Positions 56,669-64,000 of a DNA stretch of 64,000 nt are shown here, one piece after another. The stretch's first letter is position 1; the number at the start of each line of letters is the position of its first letter. Below the pieces are notes generated by a model. It worked only from the letters and a program-made list of their open reading frames with translations, searched no databases and was not told where the DNA came from. This DNA comes from Pseudoalteromonas citrea. GTDB taxonomy: Bacteria > Pseudomonadota > Gammaproteobacteria > Enterobacterales > Alteromonadaceae. The DNA lies in the NCBI RefSeq assembly GCF_000238375.3, contig NZ_AHBZ03000027.1, forward strand, positions 558,001-622,000, given 5' to 3'. Both the position numbers and the translations under genes were made by a program.

Positions 56669-57799
56669 GTGCAGTATCAGTTAATTACCACACAAGTCCA
56701 GTTAAACCAGTTTGTATCCTCAATATCTACATCACAAATTCTAGCAATAGATACTGAGTTTATGCGCCGCCGTACCTTGTACCCGGAGATTGCTTTGATC
56801 CAGGTTTTTGATGGGGCAAATTTAGCGTTAATTGATCCTGTTTGTGAGTTAGATTTTGAACCATTTTGGCAACTACTCAAAGATGATAAAATATTAAAAG
56901 TGCTGCACTCACCTTCGGAGGACATTGAGGTTTTTCAAAAGTTTGCTGGGTTTGTACCACATCCTATGTTTGACACACAGTTCGCATTACAGTTGCTTGG
57001 CGAAGGGAACTGTGTTGGTTTTGCAAGTATGGTTAAGACATTACTTGATGTTGAAATAGATAAAAGCGAATCTCGGACCAATTGGCTTCAAAGACCGTTA
57101 ACAGAAAAGCAACTAGATTATGCCGCCAGTGACGTATACTACTTATTACCATGCTTTGAAAAAATAATAACGCAAATCACCGAAAAGAAGTTTATAGAAA
57201 TCGTTATTCAAGAGTCTCAACTAATTGCCGCAAAACGCGCATTCGAAACACCCGATGAATACGTCTACTTAGATATAAAAAATGCATGGCAATTAAAACC
57301 AAGAGATCTTGCCGTACTGAAGGAATTAGCAGCATGGCGTAGAGCCAAGGCTCAAAAGAAAAACCTAGCGTTAAGCTTTATTCTTAAAGAACACAATATG
57401 GTTGAAGTTGCCAAACGTAGGCCAACGTCACTGAGTAGTTTACGGAATATTCCTGGTATCGAACTGTCTGAAGTTAACCGCTCAGGAAAAGAAATAATTC
57501 AGTGTATTGAGCGTGGTAAAGCGATCCATGAATCAAATTGTCCTGAAAAATTGTTAAGACTTATTGATTATCCAAATTATAAAACTGCAGCTAAGGGGAT
57601 ATCGAATACCATTAAATCGGTTGCTGAGTCCGCCTGTATTCCAGCAGATGTTTTTGCATCTAAAAAACAGATCAATCAACTGTTGAGTTGGAGCTGGAAG
57701 AAAACTGCAGAGGAAAGGGCTGTATCTCTTAAGCCTGACCTTTTGCAAGACTGGCGCTATGATTATGTTAAAAGTGCGTTATCGCAGTGGGACGTATAA
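56669..57799 (+). CDS. rnd: Ribonuclease D
   Basis: 3'-5' exoribonuclease in tRNA 3'-end maturation. DEDD-type exonuclease: ILAIDTEFMRRRT (D, E), LHSPSEDIEVF (D) and KQLDYAASDVYYL (Y, D), followed by two HRDC domains (about 205-290 and the C terminus). The best start is GTG 56669, with AGGAG at 56659-56663 and an N terminus MQYQLITT that aligns with the MNYQMITT of E. coli Rnd. The ATG at 56651 is upstream of the ribosome site and unlikely. Length 376 (E. coli 375). Confidence 0.94.
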   Translation: MQYQLITTQVQLNQFVSSISTSQILAIDTEFMRRRTLYPEIALIQVFDGANLALIDPVCELDFEPFWQLLKDDKILKVLHSPSEDIEVFQKFAGFVPHPMFDTQFALQLLGEGNCVGFASMVKTLLDVEIDKSESRTNWLQRPLTEKQLDYAASDVYYLLPCFEKIITQITEKKFIEIVIQESQLIAAKRAFETPDEYVYLDIKNAWQLKPRDLAVLKELAAWRRAKAQKKNLALSFILKEHNMVEVAKRRPTSLSSLRNIPGIELSEVNRSGKEIIQCIERGKAIHESNCPEKLLRLIDYPNYKTAAKGISNTIKSVAESACIPADVFASKKQINQLLSWSWKKTAEERAVSLKPDLLQDWRYDYVKSALSQWDV

Positions 57800-57820
57800 C
57801 AGAGCAAACGCTTGTATAAA

Positions 57821-57847
57821 AAAGGCGCTATTAAGTTAGCGCCCTTT
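57821..57847. terminator. Terminator between rnd and minE
   Basis: AAAGGCGCTA and TAGCGCC-CTTT pair around a TTAAGT loop between the converging rnd (stop 57799) and minE (stop 57855). A- and T-rich flanks suit both strands. Confidence 0.85.
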
Positions 57848-57854
57848 ATATGAA

Positions 57855-58136
57855 TTATTTTTCTTCTTTTACATCATCAGGAAGAGTCACATTCAGTTCT
57901 AACACTGCTAAATCATCTTCATTTTGTTCAAACTGAACATTGACGGCATCTGAGTCAACTTTCACATACTTTCGAATAACATTGAGTATATCTTGCTTAA
58001 GTTGTGGCAAATAATCCGGTGTTCCGCGTTTTGAACGCTCATGTGCAACGATTATTTGTAAACGCTCTTTAGCAAGCGACGCACTGCTTTTCTTCTCTGA
58101 ACGGAAATAATCAAGTAGCGACACATTAACCTCCAA
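57855..58136 (-). CDS. minE: Cell division topological specificity factor MinE
   Basis: Drives MinD ATP hydrolysis and pole-to-pole oscillation. The 93 residues are close to E. coli MinE (88). The N-terminal anti-MinCD region has [32 protein letters not shown]; the C-terminal dimer part has [19 protein letters not shown]. It overlaps minD by 11 bases. Confidence 0.96.
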   Translation of the reverse strand: MEVNVSLLDYFRSEKKSSASLAKERLQIIVAHERSKRGTPDYLPQLKQDILNVIRKYVKVDSDAVNVQFEQNEDDLAVLELNVTLPDDVKEEK

Positions 58137-58935
58137 ATATCCGTTTTAGTAAGCCTTTCTTTTCCACTGCAAGGAATCTAAAGTCAATCACCTCGCCTAA
58201 TAAGCGGTTAATTGCATCGCTATAAGCTTGCCCTGCATCAGATTCACTATCAAGCACAACGGGTTGGCCCGAGTTTGACGCATTTAATACCGCAGTTGAT
58301 TCAGGAATTACACCGAGTAAGTCAATAGCTAAAATATCTTGAACATCTTCTACAGACAGCATTTCACCATTTTCAACGCGTTCAGGGTTGTAGCGGGTGA
58401 GTAGTAAGTGTTCTTTCACGGGCGCTAAACCTTGCTCTGCACGCTGTGATTTACTCTGTAGTATGCCCAAAATACGATCGGAGTCTCTTACGGATGAGAC
58501 TTCTGGATTGGTGGTGACAATCGCTTCATCTGCAAAATACAGTGCCATCATCGCACCAGCTTCAATACCTGCAGGTGAATCGCAAATAATATAGTCAAAG
58601 CTTTCTTTCATTTCGTTTAAAACTTTTTCTACACCTTCTCTGGTTAGCGCATCTTTATCTCTGGTTTGAGACGCTGGAAGAATAAAGAGTTTTTCTACAC
58701 GTTTATCTTTGATGAGGGCTTGATTTAAGTTCGCTTCACCATTGATCACGTTAACGAAGTCATAGACTACTCTGCGTTCACAACCCATGATCAAATCTAA
58801 GTTACGTAACCCAATATCAAAGTCGATTATGGCAGTTTTGTAGCCTTTTAGGGCAAGACCTGTACCAATTGCAGCGCTAGACGTTGTTTTTCCAACACCA
58901 CCTTTACCTGATGTTACGACAATAATTTTTGCCAT
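58126..58935 (-). CDS. minD: Septum-site ATPase MinD
   Basis: Membrane-binding ParA/MinD ATPase that recruits MinC and MinE. The 269 residues match (E. coli 270). Deviant Walker [59 protein letters not shown], and a C-terminal amphipathic membrane helix [11 protein letters not shown]. It lies 5 bases after minC. Confidence 0.97.
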   Translation of the reverse strand: MAKIIVVTSGKGGVGKTTSSAAIGTGLALKGYKTAIIDFDIGLRNLDLIMGCERRVVYDFVNVINGEANLNQALIKDKRVEKLFILPASQTRDKDALTREGVEKVLNEMKESFDYIICDSPAGIEAGAMMALYFADEAIVTTNPEVSSVRDSDRILGILQSKSQRAEQGLAPVKEHLLLTRYNPERVENGEMLSVEDVQDILAIDLLGVIPESTAVLNASNSGQPVVLDSESDAGQAYSDAINRLLGEVIDFRFLAVEKKGLLKRIFGG

Positions 58936-58940
58936 CTGAA

Positions 58941-59642
58941 TTATCCTTTGACCAAAGCGGTAATTTCTAATGAATCATTAATTTGTTTTACTTGAGCAGG
59001 ATTGCCCCAGTGTTCACCTTGTAGTGAATCACTGATCCAATAACTGCCGTTTATAGAGACCAACTCGGCTTCAAGGCGCTGGCAATAAATACTTGCTTCT
59101 TCATAGCCTTTTGCTCCGGCGATTGCTCTTCCTCGTAATGTTCCGTATATATGTATATTACCATCCGAGATGACTTCAGCCCCATGACTAACGGAGCCTA
59201 ATACAATCAAATCTCGGTCTTTAGCATATATTTGCTGACCAGAGCGCACTGTCGCTTGAACGATTTGCGCAGGTAAATACACTGGTTTTTCTACGACTTC
59301 AGTCGAAGTTTGAGTTGAAACAGCTGGTTTTATATCTTTACTATAGTTTAATACCGAATACTTAGCTGCTTTAGCTTGAATATGTTGTTGTTCGGTTCCA
59401 TTGCAAACACCTACGGGATTTAACTGTAGATCCGACAAAGTTTGCTTAAGCTGTACAAAGTCAATATCGACTTCTTGGATCTCTGCAAGATTAACAACGA
59501 TCGGTGCACCGTAAAAAAATTTAGGTGCTTGGGAAATCTTCTCATCTAACTCACTTCTAAGTCGTGCAATGTCGACTGAGAACAAGTGTAAAACAGAAAG
59601 GGTGAATAAGTTTCCTTTTAACTCAAATATTTGATCTGACAT
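58941..59642 (-). CDS. minC: Septum formation inhibitor MinC
   Basis: FtsZ polymerisation inhibitor. The 233 residues match the family. The N-terminal domain (about 1-105) is followed by a Thr/Val linker and the C-terminal beta-helix (about 130-230) with VRSGQQIYAKDRDLIVLGSV, SHGAEVISDGNIHIYGTLRG and IYCQRLEAELVSI. It is the first gene of minCDE. Confidence 0.95.
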   Translation of the reverse strand: MSDQIFELKGNLFTLSVLHLFSVDIARLRSELDEKISQAPKFFYGAPIVVNLAEIQEVDIDFVQLKQTLSDLQLNPVGVCNGTEQQHIQAKAAKYSVLNYSKDIKPAVSTQTSTEVVEKPVYLPAQIVQATVRSGQQIYAKDRDLIVLGSVSHGAEVISDGNIHIYGTLRGRAIAGAKGYEEASIYCQRLEAELVSINGSYWISDSLQGEHWGNPAQVKQINDSLEITALVKG

Positions 59643-59855
59643 ATGCGCTCTAATAACTATACGAACTTAAGAAAGCTCAAAGAGAGTAGGGTGGTTTTTT
59701 AAGTTTTAATAACATAGTTCACCTTACATCACTTTGTATTAATATTATTGTTTGGCCCTGTATTTAATACGTTTGAGCGTCGCAAAACTTTCCAAATATA
59801 ATGACTGTCATGGTATAGTGCCAGTTAGACATAAGCAAGAATTTATGGGTGTATA

Positions 59856-60137
59856 ATGCTTACCGCCGTGTATAAAAGTTCAAAAAAAGCCGATACCTAT
59901 CTTTATATCGAAAAACGAGATGATTTTAGTAAGATACCGCAGCCTTTGATGGATATGTTTGGTTTACCAAAGTACGTAATGATGTTCGATTTATCAAAAC
60001 GTGAAAAGTTAGGAATTGCTGATATAGTGTTGGTTAAGGAAAAGTTAAGCGAAGATGGCTTTTACTTACAAATACCACCACCAGAAGAGAATTTACTGGA
60101 TCAATTTAAGGCCCATAATGGAGTAGAAAGTGATTAA
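59856..60137 (+). CDS. ycgL: YcgL domain protein
   Basis: A 93-residue small alpha/beta protein of the YcgL family: AVYKSSKKADTYLYIEKRDDF, SKIPQPLMDMFGLPKYVMMF and DGFYLQIPPPEENLL. Function is not established. It neighbours minC as in E. coli. It overlaps the transglycosylase gene by 8 bases, so the two are probably co-translated. Confidence 0.92.
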   Translation: MLTAVYKSSKKADTYLYIEKRDDFSKIPQPLMDMFGLPKYVMMFDLSKREKLGIADIVLVKEKLSEDGFYLQIPPPEENLLDQFKAHNGVESD

Positions 60138-61146
60138 AAGAGCTTCCTTATTACTTGCATCGATTGTGTTATCAACGGCGAGCTATGCAAATACGCAAGA
60201 GAAATTTGATTCTTACGTGGCTCAGTTGAAGCAAGAAGCCCAGAATAAAGGTTACGAGCAGTCATTAATCGATACCGCATTTGCGACTGCAAAGTTCAAG
60301 AAGAAGGTGATTAAAGCTGATAAGAATCAGCCAGAAGTTGTTGAAACCTTAGAAACGTATTTACCAAAGCGTGTGCCTCAATGGAAAATAGATCGTGCGC
60401 GCAAGTTATATAAAAAGCATCAAGTTGAACTAGAAAAGATTGCACAAGAATATGGTGTACAAGCTAGGTTCATAGTTGCTTTATGGGGGCTTGAAAGTAA
60501 TTTTGGTCGCATTCAGGGTGGCTACTCAGTGATAAGTGCATTGGTTACGCTCGCTTTTGATGGCCGTAGGGAAGCGCTTTATAAGCGACAATTGTGGGCC
60601 GCGTTAGATATTTTAAAAAGTGGTCATATTTCGCTAGACAAGTTTAAAGGGTCATGGGCTGGTGCCATGGGGCAAACTCAGTTTATGCCCACTTCTTTTA
60701 ATGCATACGCAGTCGACTACAACAAAGACGGACGCAAAGATATCTGGACGACAGAGATCGATGCATTTGCATCGATAGCAAATTATTTAAAGCAGGCTGG
60801 GTGGAATGACGATTTAACATGGGGTCGTCAGGTTAAGCTACCTCAAGGGTTAGATCAAAGCTACGTGCTTAAAAGAGGCACGAAAACGCGTAAGCAGTGG
60901 CTCGGTTATTGGAAAGACTCAGAGCGCTCGCTTGCTAAGTGGCAAAAGCTTGGACTACGTAAAGCTGATGGAACAAATTTGCCAAATGTCAATATTACAG
61001 CTGCGCTTGTAATGCCAGATGATATCAATGGCAGAATGTATCTAGCATATGACAATTATAAAGCTTTGATGCATTGGAACCGCTCATATTACTTTGCGAC
61101 CAGTGTTGGCTATTTATCTGACAGAATTGCTTACCCAAAAATCTAG
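60130..61146 (+). CDS. Membrane-bound/periplasmic lytic murein transglycosylase (MltB family)
   Basis: A 338-residue peptidoglycan-cleaving enzyme. Signal peptide MIKRASLLLASIVLSTASYA without a lipobox cysteine, so likely soluble in the periplasm. The catalytic glutamate is in VALWGLESNFGRIQGGYSV; SLVTLAFDGRR-like, AGAMGQTQFMPTSFNAYAVD and DIWTTEIDAFASIANYLKQAGW follow, as in MltB and SltB. The start is GTG 60130, inside the end of ycgL. It is followed by a strong terminator at 61176. Confidence 0.93.
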   Translation: MIKRASLLLASIVLSTASYANTQEKFDSYVAQLKQEAQNKGYEQSLIDTAFATAKFKKKVIKADKNQPEVVETLETYLPKRVPQWKIDRARKLYKKHQVELEKIAQEYGVQARFIVALWGLESNFGRIQGGYSVISALVTLAFDGRREALYKRQLWAALDILKSGHISLDKFKGSWAGAMGQTQFMPTSFNAYAVDYNKDGRKDIWTTEIDAFASIANYLKQAGWNDDLTWGRQVKLPQGLDQSYVLKRGTKTRKQWLGYWKDSERSLAKWQKLGLRKADGTNLPNVNITAALVMPDDINGRMYLAYDNYKALMHWNRSYYFATSVGYLSDRIAYPKI

Positions 61147-61175
61147 TGATATTTTTTAGTTAATGAAAATATATA

Positions 61176-61207
61176 AAAAAGGCAGCCTTCCAACAGGCTG
61201 CCTTTTT
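61176..61207. terminator. Terminator between transglycosylase gene and cydB
   Basis: AAAAAGGCAGCCT and AGGCTGCCTTTTT form a perfect 13-bp stem with a TCCAAC loop. It lies after the plus-strand stop at 61146 and before the minus-strand cydB stop at 61266, and can work both ways. Confidence 0.93.
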
Positions 61208-61265
61208 GTTTAGGCTACTTCAGTTACTACTAGCGCCTTCAAGTGTGATACGTATCTATAACCGC

Positions 61266-62264
61266 TTAATAATAAGAGAGCGGTTGAACTTTGCCCCAAA
61301 AAACCCGATATGAAAACAGTGTGTACAATATGATTGTCGGCACAACTACAATCACACCATATAGCAAGAAATTTAACGACTCAGGCGCCGCAACTGCTTC
61401 AAAAATAGTGAGTTGTCCAGGCACTATATAGGGATAAAAACTATATGTTAGGCCAAAAAAACATAATATGAATATCACCGCCGAGATTAAAAATGGCAAC
61501 CATCCTCTTTTTTCGTTGTTACGTTTAAGTTTATTTAGTACGCGATCTTGCACGATGAACAGGGCTAAACATAAAACCGGTGGTGCTAATAATATCAGCG
61601 GCATTTGTGACTCAAACCAAGCTTTATATACGTCGCTATTAATAAGTGGGTTCACAATGGATACTGCAATTACACCGATAAAGGTGATTCTCCCTGCAAA
61701 TTGGCACCAGTGTATTGCTTTGAATTGGAGTTCGCCTTCGGTTTTTAACACTAACCAAGCTGCGCCAATCAGAGTATATGCACCAACTACGCCAGCCCCA
61801 CTAAGCAGCGCGAATAGTATTGACAGTATTGATGTGTCAAATGACATAACATAAAGCCCAAGCATATAGCCTTGCATAAATGCGGCGAGTATTGAGCCTA
61901 GTTTAAACATGGTATCCCAACGTTTTTTGCGTTTAATTTTGGCTTTGGCTCTAAAATCGAACGCCACACCTCTGATAATTAAACCAATGAGCATAATGGT
62001 GATTGGTAAATAGAGGGCCTGTAGAATAACACTGTGTGCGGTGGGAAATGCTATTAATGCTAGGCCGACAGCGAGTACAAGCCATGTTTCATTGGCATCC
62101 CAAAATGGACCAATTGATGCAATCATGGTGTCTGCATCGGTATCATTATTGGTCGGTAATAAAATGCCTACGCCTAAATCGTAACCATCTAAAATGGCAT
62201 ATACAAGAATAGCAAGCGCCATCAGCCCACCATAAACATACGATAACATTTCAGGATTAAGCAT
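61266..62264 (-). CDS. cydB: Cytochrome bd-type quinol oxidase subunit II
   Basis: Membrane subunit of the cytochrome bd (cyanide-insensitive type) oxidase, reducing oxygen to water with quinol. The 332 residues contain about eight membrane helices. AILDGYDLGVGILLP, GPFWDANETWLVLAVGLALIAFP, LIIRGVAFDFRAKAK and GYMLGLYVMSF are the family signatures. It overlaps cydA by 8 bases. No CydX-like small reading frame was seen downstream before the terminator. Confidence 0.95.
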   Translation of the reverse strand: MLNPEMLSYVYGGLMALAILVYAILDGYDLGVGILLPTNNDTDADTMIASIGPFWDANETWLVLAVGLALIAFPTAHSVILQALYLPITIMLIGLIIRGVAFDFRAKAKIKRKKRWDTMFKLGSILAAFMQGYMLGLYVMSFDTSILSILFALLSGAGVVGAYTLIGAAWLVLKTEGELQFKAIHWCQFAGRITFIGVIAVSIVNPLINSDVYKAWFESQMPLILLAPPVLCLALFIVQDRVLNKLKRNNEKRGWLPFLISAVIFILCFFGLTYSFYPYIVPGQLTIFEAVAAPESLNFLLYGVIVVVPTIILYTLFSYRVFWGKVQPLSYY

Positions 62265-63600
62265 GGTGTACCTCTTTTACTATAGAGTAATCATACTCTT
62301 CGACTTGTACAGCTTTGTCTGCGGTATAGAAAAGTGTTCTGATATATAAAACTAGCAAGACAATATAAACTGATAGATAAGCAGTCAGCGAGATAGCAAC
62401 ATTAGTTGAAGCTACGGTGGTTACAGCCTCTTTTACCGTAAGTACCCCAGAAACTAAATAAGGTTGACGGCCAATTTCTGTGACGTACCAGCCTGCTAGC
62501 GTTGCAATCCAACCTGAGAAGCTCATAGCAACGAGAATTCTCAGTTGCCAGTGACTTAATTTATGATTACGCCATAATGAAAAACGTGTAATAAATGCAA
62601 CGGCTATCATAAGCATCCCCATGCCCACCATTATTCTAAAACCAAAAAATACCGGCTTTACAGGTGGGTGAACACCCTCGAACTCGTTTAGCCCTTTGAT
62701 TTCACCCTCTAGATCATGGGTTAATATCAGACTAGCAGCTTTGGGAATTTCTATTGCAAAATCATTAGTTCGGGTAGTTTCATTTGGGATGGCAAATAGA
62801 ACTAATGGAAGTCCTTTTTGCGTTTCCCACGCTCCCTCCATTGCTGCAACTTTTTGTGGTTGATGTTCAAGTGTATTTAAACCATGGAGATCACCAACAA
62901 AAATTTGTAATGGCGCCAATAAACAGGCAACCGTCAAAGCAACTTTTAACGTCATGTTTGGTGCGTGCTTATTGTCTTTTTTAAGCAGTCGATAGCTACT
63001 GACACCCGCAATTAAAAACGCTGCGGTTAGGCCACTTGCTAATAACATGTGGGAAAAGCGGTAAGGAAATGAGGGGTTAAAAATCACGGCAAACCAGTCA
63101 GTCGGGTAGACAATACCATCACGTAATTCGAAGCCCGTGGGTGTTTGCATCCATGAGTTCAGCGATAGTATCCAAAATGCTGAAATGGTGGTTCCTACTG
63201 CGACGATGACCGTAGATAGTGTATGAACTCTAGGTGATACTCGATTCATACCAAAAAGCATGACACCAAGAAAGGTTGCCTCCATAAAAAATGCAGTAAG
63301 TACCTCGTAGCCTAATAACGGGCCTGCGATATTCCCGACTTTTTCCATAAATCCAGGCCAGTTGGTACCAAACTGAAAAGACATTGTGATGCCACTGACA
63401 ACGCCCAGTGCAAACGTCAGAGCAAATATTTTGACCCAAAAGCGATAGGCTCTTAACCAAACAGGGTGATTGGTAATATCGTATCGTACTTTAAAAAAAA
63501 CGAGAAACCACCCAAGTGCGATGGTTATGGTCGGAAATAGAATGTGAAAACTAATATTGGTAGCAAATTGAATTCGTGACAGTAACAATGTATCAAGCAT
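62257..63600 (-). CDS. cydA: Cytochrome bd-type quinol oxidase subunit I, short Q-loop (CIO type)
   Basis: Haem-carrying subunit. The 447 residues are short against E. coli CydA (522), because the Q-loop is of the short cyanide-insensitive (Cio) kind. The N terminus has LLSRIQFATNISFHILFPTI with haem-ligand histidine; GYEVLTAFFMEATFLGVMLFG, NSWMQTPTG, HTLEHQPQKVAAMEG-type NTLEHQPQKVAAMEGAW and GRQPYLVSGVLT follow. The usual GRQPW is GRQPY here. It starts 19 bases after the GbsR-type regulator gene. Confidence 0.94.
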   Translation of the reverse strand: MLDTLLLSRIQFATNISFHILFPTITIALGWFLVFFKVRYDITNHPVWLRAYRFWVKIFALTFALGVVSGITMSFQFGTNWPGFMEKVGNIAGPLLGYEVLTAFFMEATFLGVMLFGMNRVSPRVHTLSTVIVAVGTTISAFWILSLNSWMQTPTGFELRDGIVYPTDWFAVIFNPSFPYRFSHMLLASGLTAAFLIAGVSSYRLLKKDNKHAPNMTLKVALTVACLLAPLQIFVGDLHGLNTLEHQPQKVAAMEGAWETQKGLPLVLFAIPNETTRTNDFAIEIPKAASLILTHDLEGEIKGLNEFEGVHPPVKPVFFGFRIMVGMGMLMIAVAFITRFSLWRNHKLSHWQLRILVAMSFSGWIATLAGWYVTEIGRQPYLVSGVLTVKEAVTTVASTNVAISLTAYLSVYIVLLVLYIRTLFYTADKAVQVEEYDYSIVKEVHHA

Positions 63601-63619
63601 GACGCACCTCTGCTTTTCA

Positions 63620-64000
63620 CTATTTTCTAAGAAGCTTATCTTTTAAGTCTATGACTTTACCGACAGACGATCCTAGCTTCATAAGGGATTGCAACTGCTC
63701 AGGAGATAAGCGTTGCAGCTCTGCAGACCATTTAGTGACGGTTTCTAAAAGGTCATGTATCGATTGCATTTGTTCTTGCGCGTATTTTTCCTCTGCTGAA
63801 TTCGCGTTGTTTAAGATTTGGTCGCGAAGCAAGGTAAGAGTTGGGTCAATTTCGCGTTTTCGGCGCTCTTCAAACACTTTATTTGCCAAGTCCCAAATTG
63901 ATCCATTGGGTGAGTAGTATTCTTTTCGATCTCCGGGAATATGATGAACTTTGACGAGTTGCCAAGATTGTAACTCTTTGATCCCCATACTCACGTTACC
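63620..64000 (-). CDS. GbsR/MarR-type transcriptional regulator, 5' truncated by window edge
   Basis: The frame runs to the window end; read from base 64000 the product begins GNVSMGIKELQSWQLVK, the recognition helix region of the winged helix of GbsR-type regulators, followed by the wing VHHIPGDRKEYYSPNG. The C-terminal helical part (about 127 residues in total visible) has ERRKREIDPTLTLLRDQIL and ELQRLSPEQLQSLMKLG. The family is about 180 residues, so some 50 N-terminal residues are off the window and the in-frame GTG at 63994 is not the start. It directly precedes cydA by 19 bases and probably controls it. Confidence 0.85.
   Translation of the reverse strand, partial: GNVSMGIKELQSWQLVKVHHIPGDRKEYYSPNGSIWDLANKVFEERRKREIDPTLTLLRDQILNNANSAEEKYAQEQMQSIHDLLETVTKWSAELQRLSPEQLQSLMKLGSSVGKVIDLKDKLLRK

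Noticed and set aside
1-64000. tRNA or rRNA genes, CRISPR arrays, insertion sequences, prophage or toxin-antitoxin genes
   Set aside because: Scanned by eye on both strands; no cloverleaf, regularly spaced repeats, transposase, integrase or toxin-antitoxin-like gene pair was seen.

Overview
The window comes from the chromosome of a low-GC, heterotrophic marine-type gammaproteobacterium, most likely an alteromonad (Pseudoalteromonas, Colwellia or Shewanella relatives). This rests on the E. coli-like hisGDCBHAFI order, the yoaA-tsaB-fadD-rnd-minEDC block, the RluF, PpnN, Xni and YcgL proteins, a DUF3192 protein and several c-di-GMP proteins. I saw no rRNA, tRNA, CRISPR array, insertion sequence or phage gene. 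The window cuts the first gene (glgP, 5' end missing) and the last (a GbsR-type regulator, 5' end missing on the minus strand).

Layout. 1-4946: glycogen operon glgP-glgC-glgA, closed by a strong terminator. 5148-8546: a tightly packed trio of an EAL-HDOD signalling protein, a DUF418 membrane protein and an orphan periplasmic sugar-binding protein. 8603-9574: rluF with a long basic tail. 9790-13937 (minus): RND efflux permease and lipoprotein adaptor, divergent from a LysR gene (14046) that overlaps an alkyltransferase-like gene. 15251-24371: a LON-domain gene, then a ten-gene run encoding an ECF sigma factor, a ChrR-type zinc anti-sigma factor, a DUF523/DUF1722 protein, DNA photolyase, an NTF2-like protein, an SDR, an FAD oxidoreductase, a DUF1365 protein, a CFA-synthase-like methyltransferase and a DUF2878 membrane protein. 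This looks like a light/singlet-oxygen response regulon with a fatty-acid-modifying module. Two nearly identical ECF promoters (TGATCG-N16-CGTAATG) precede the LON-domain gene and the sigma gene. 24573-24848: HU.

24912-27133 (minus): ilvIH, preceded by a Leu/Val-rich leader peptide and an attenuator. 27611-28618 (minus): NAD-type isocitrate dehydrogenase. 28877-30957 (minus): an unrecognised 564-residue protein with a DUF3192 protein. 31007-34694 (minus): a diguanylate cyclase-ppnN-xni operon. 34880-36664: secreted M61 peptidase. 36770-38022 (minus): lipoprotein and GT25 glycosyltransferase. 38085-45121 (minus): complete histidine operon with a His5 leader peptide and attenuator.

45441-47414: a small unknown protein and a chemoreceptor. 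47506-60137 follows the E. coli order yoaA-tsaB-(..)-fadD-rnd-minEDC-ycgL, with a PTS-EIIC/EAL fusion and an alkaline phosphatase inserted between tsaB and fadD. 60130-61146: MltB-type lytic transglycosylase. 61266-64000 (minus): a short-Q-loop cytochrome bd oxidase (cydAB) behind a GbsR-type regulator.

The most rewarding parts are the ECF/ChrR photo-oxidative regulon with its paired promoters and CFA-like enzyme with altered active-site residues, the two amino-acid leader attenuators, and the EIIC-EAL fusion. Everything here was read by eye; family assignments are from recognised motifs, not database searches.
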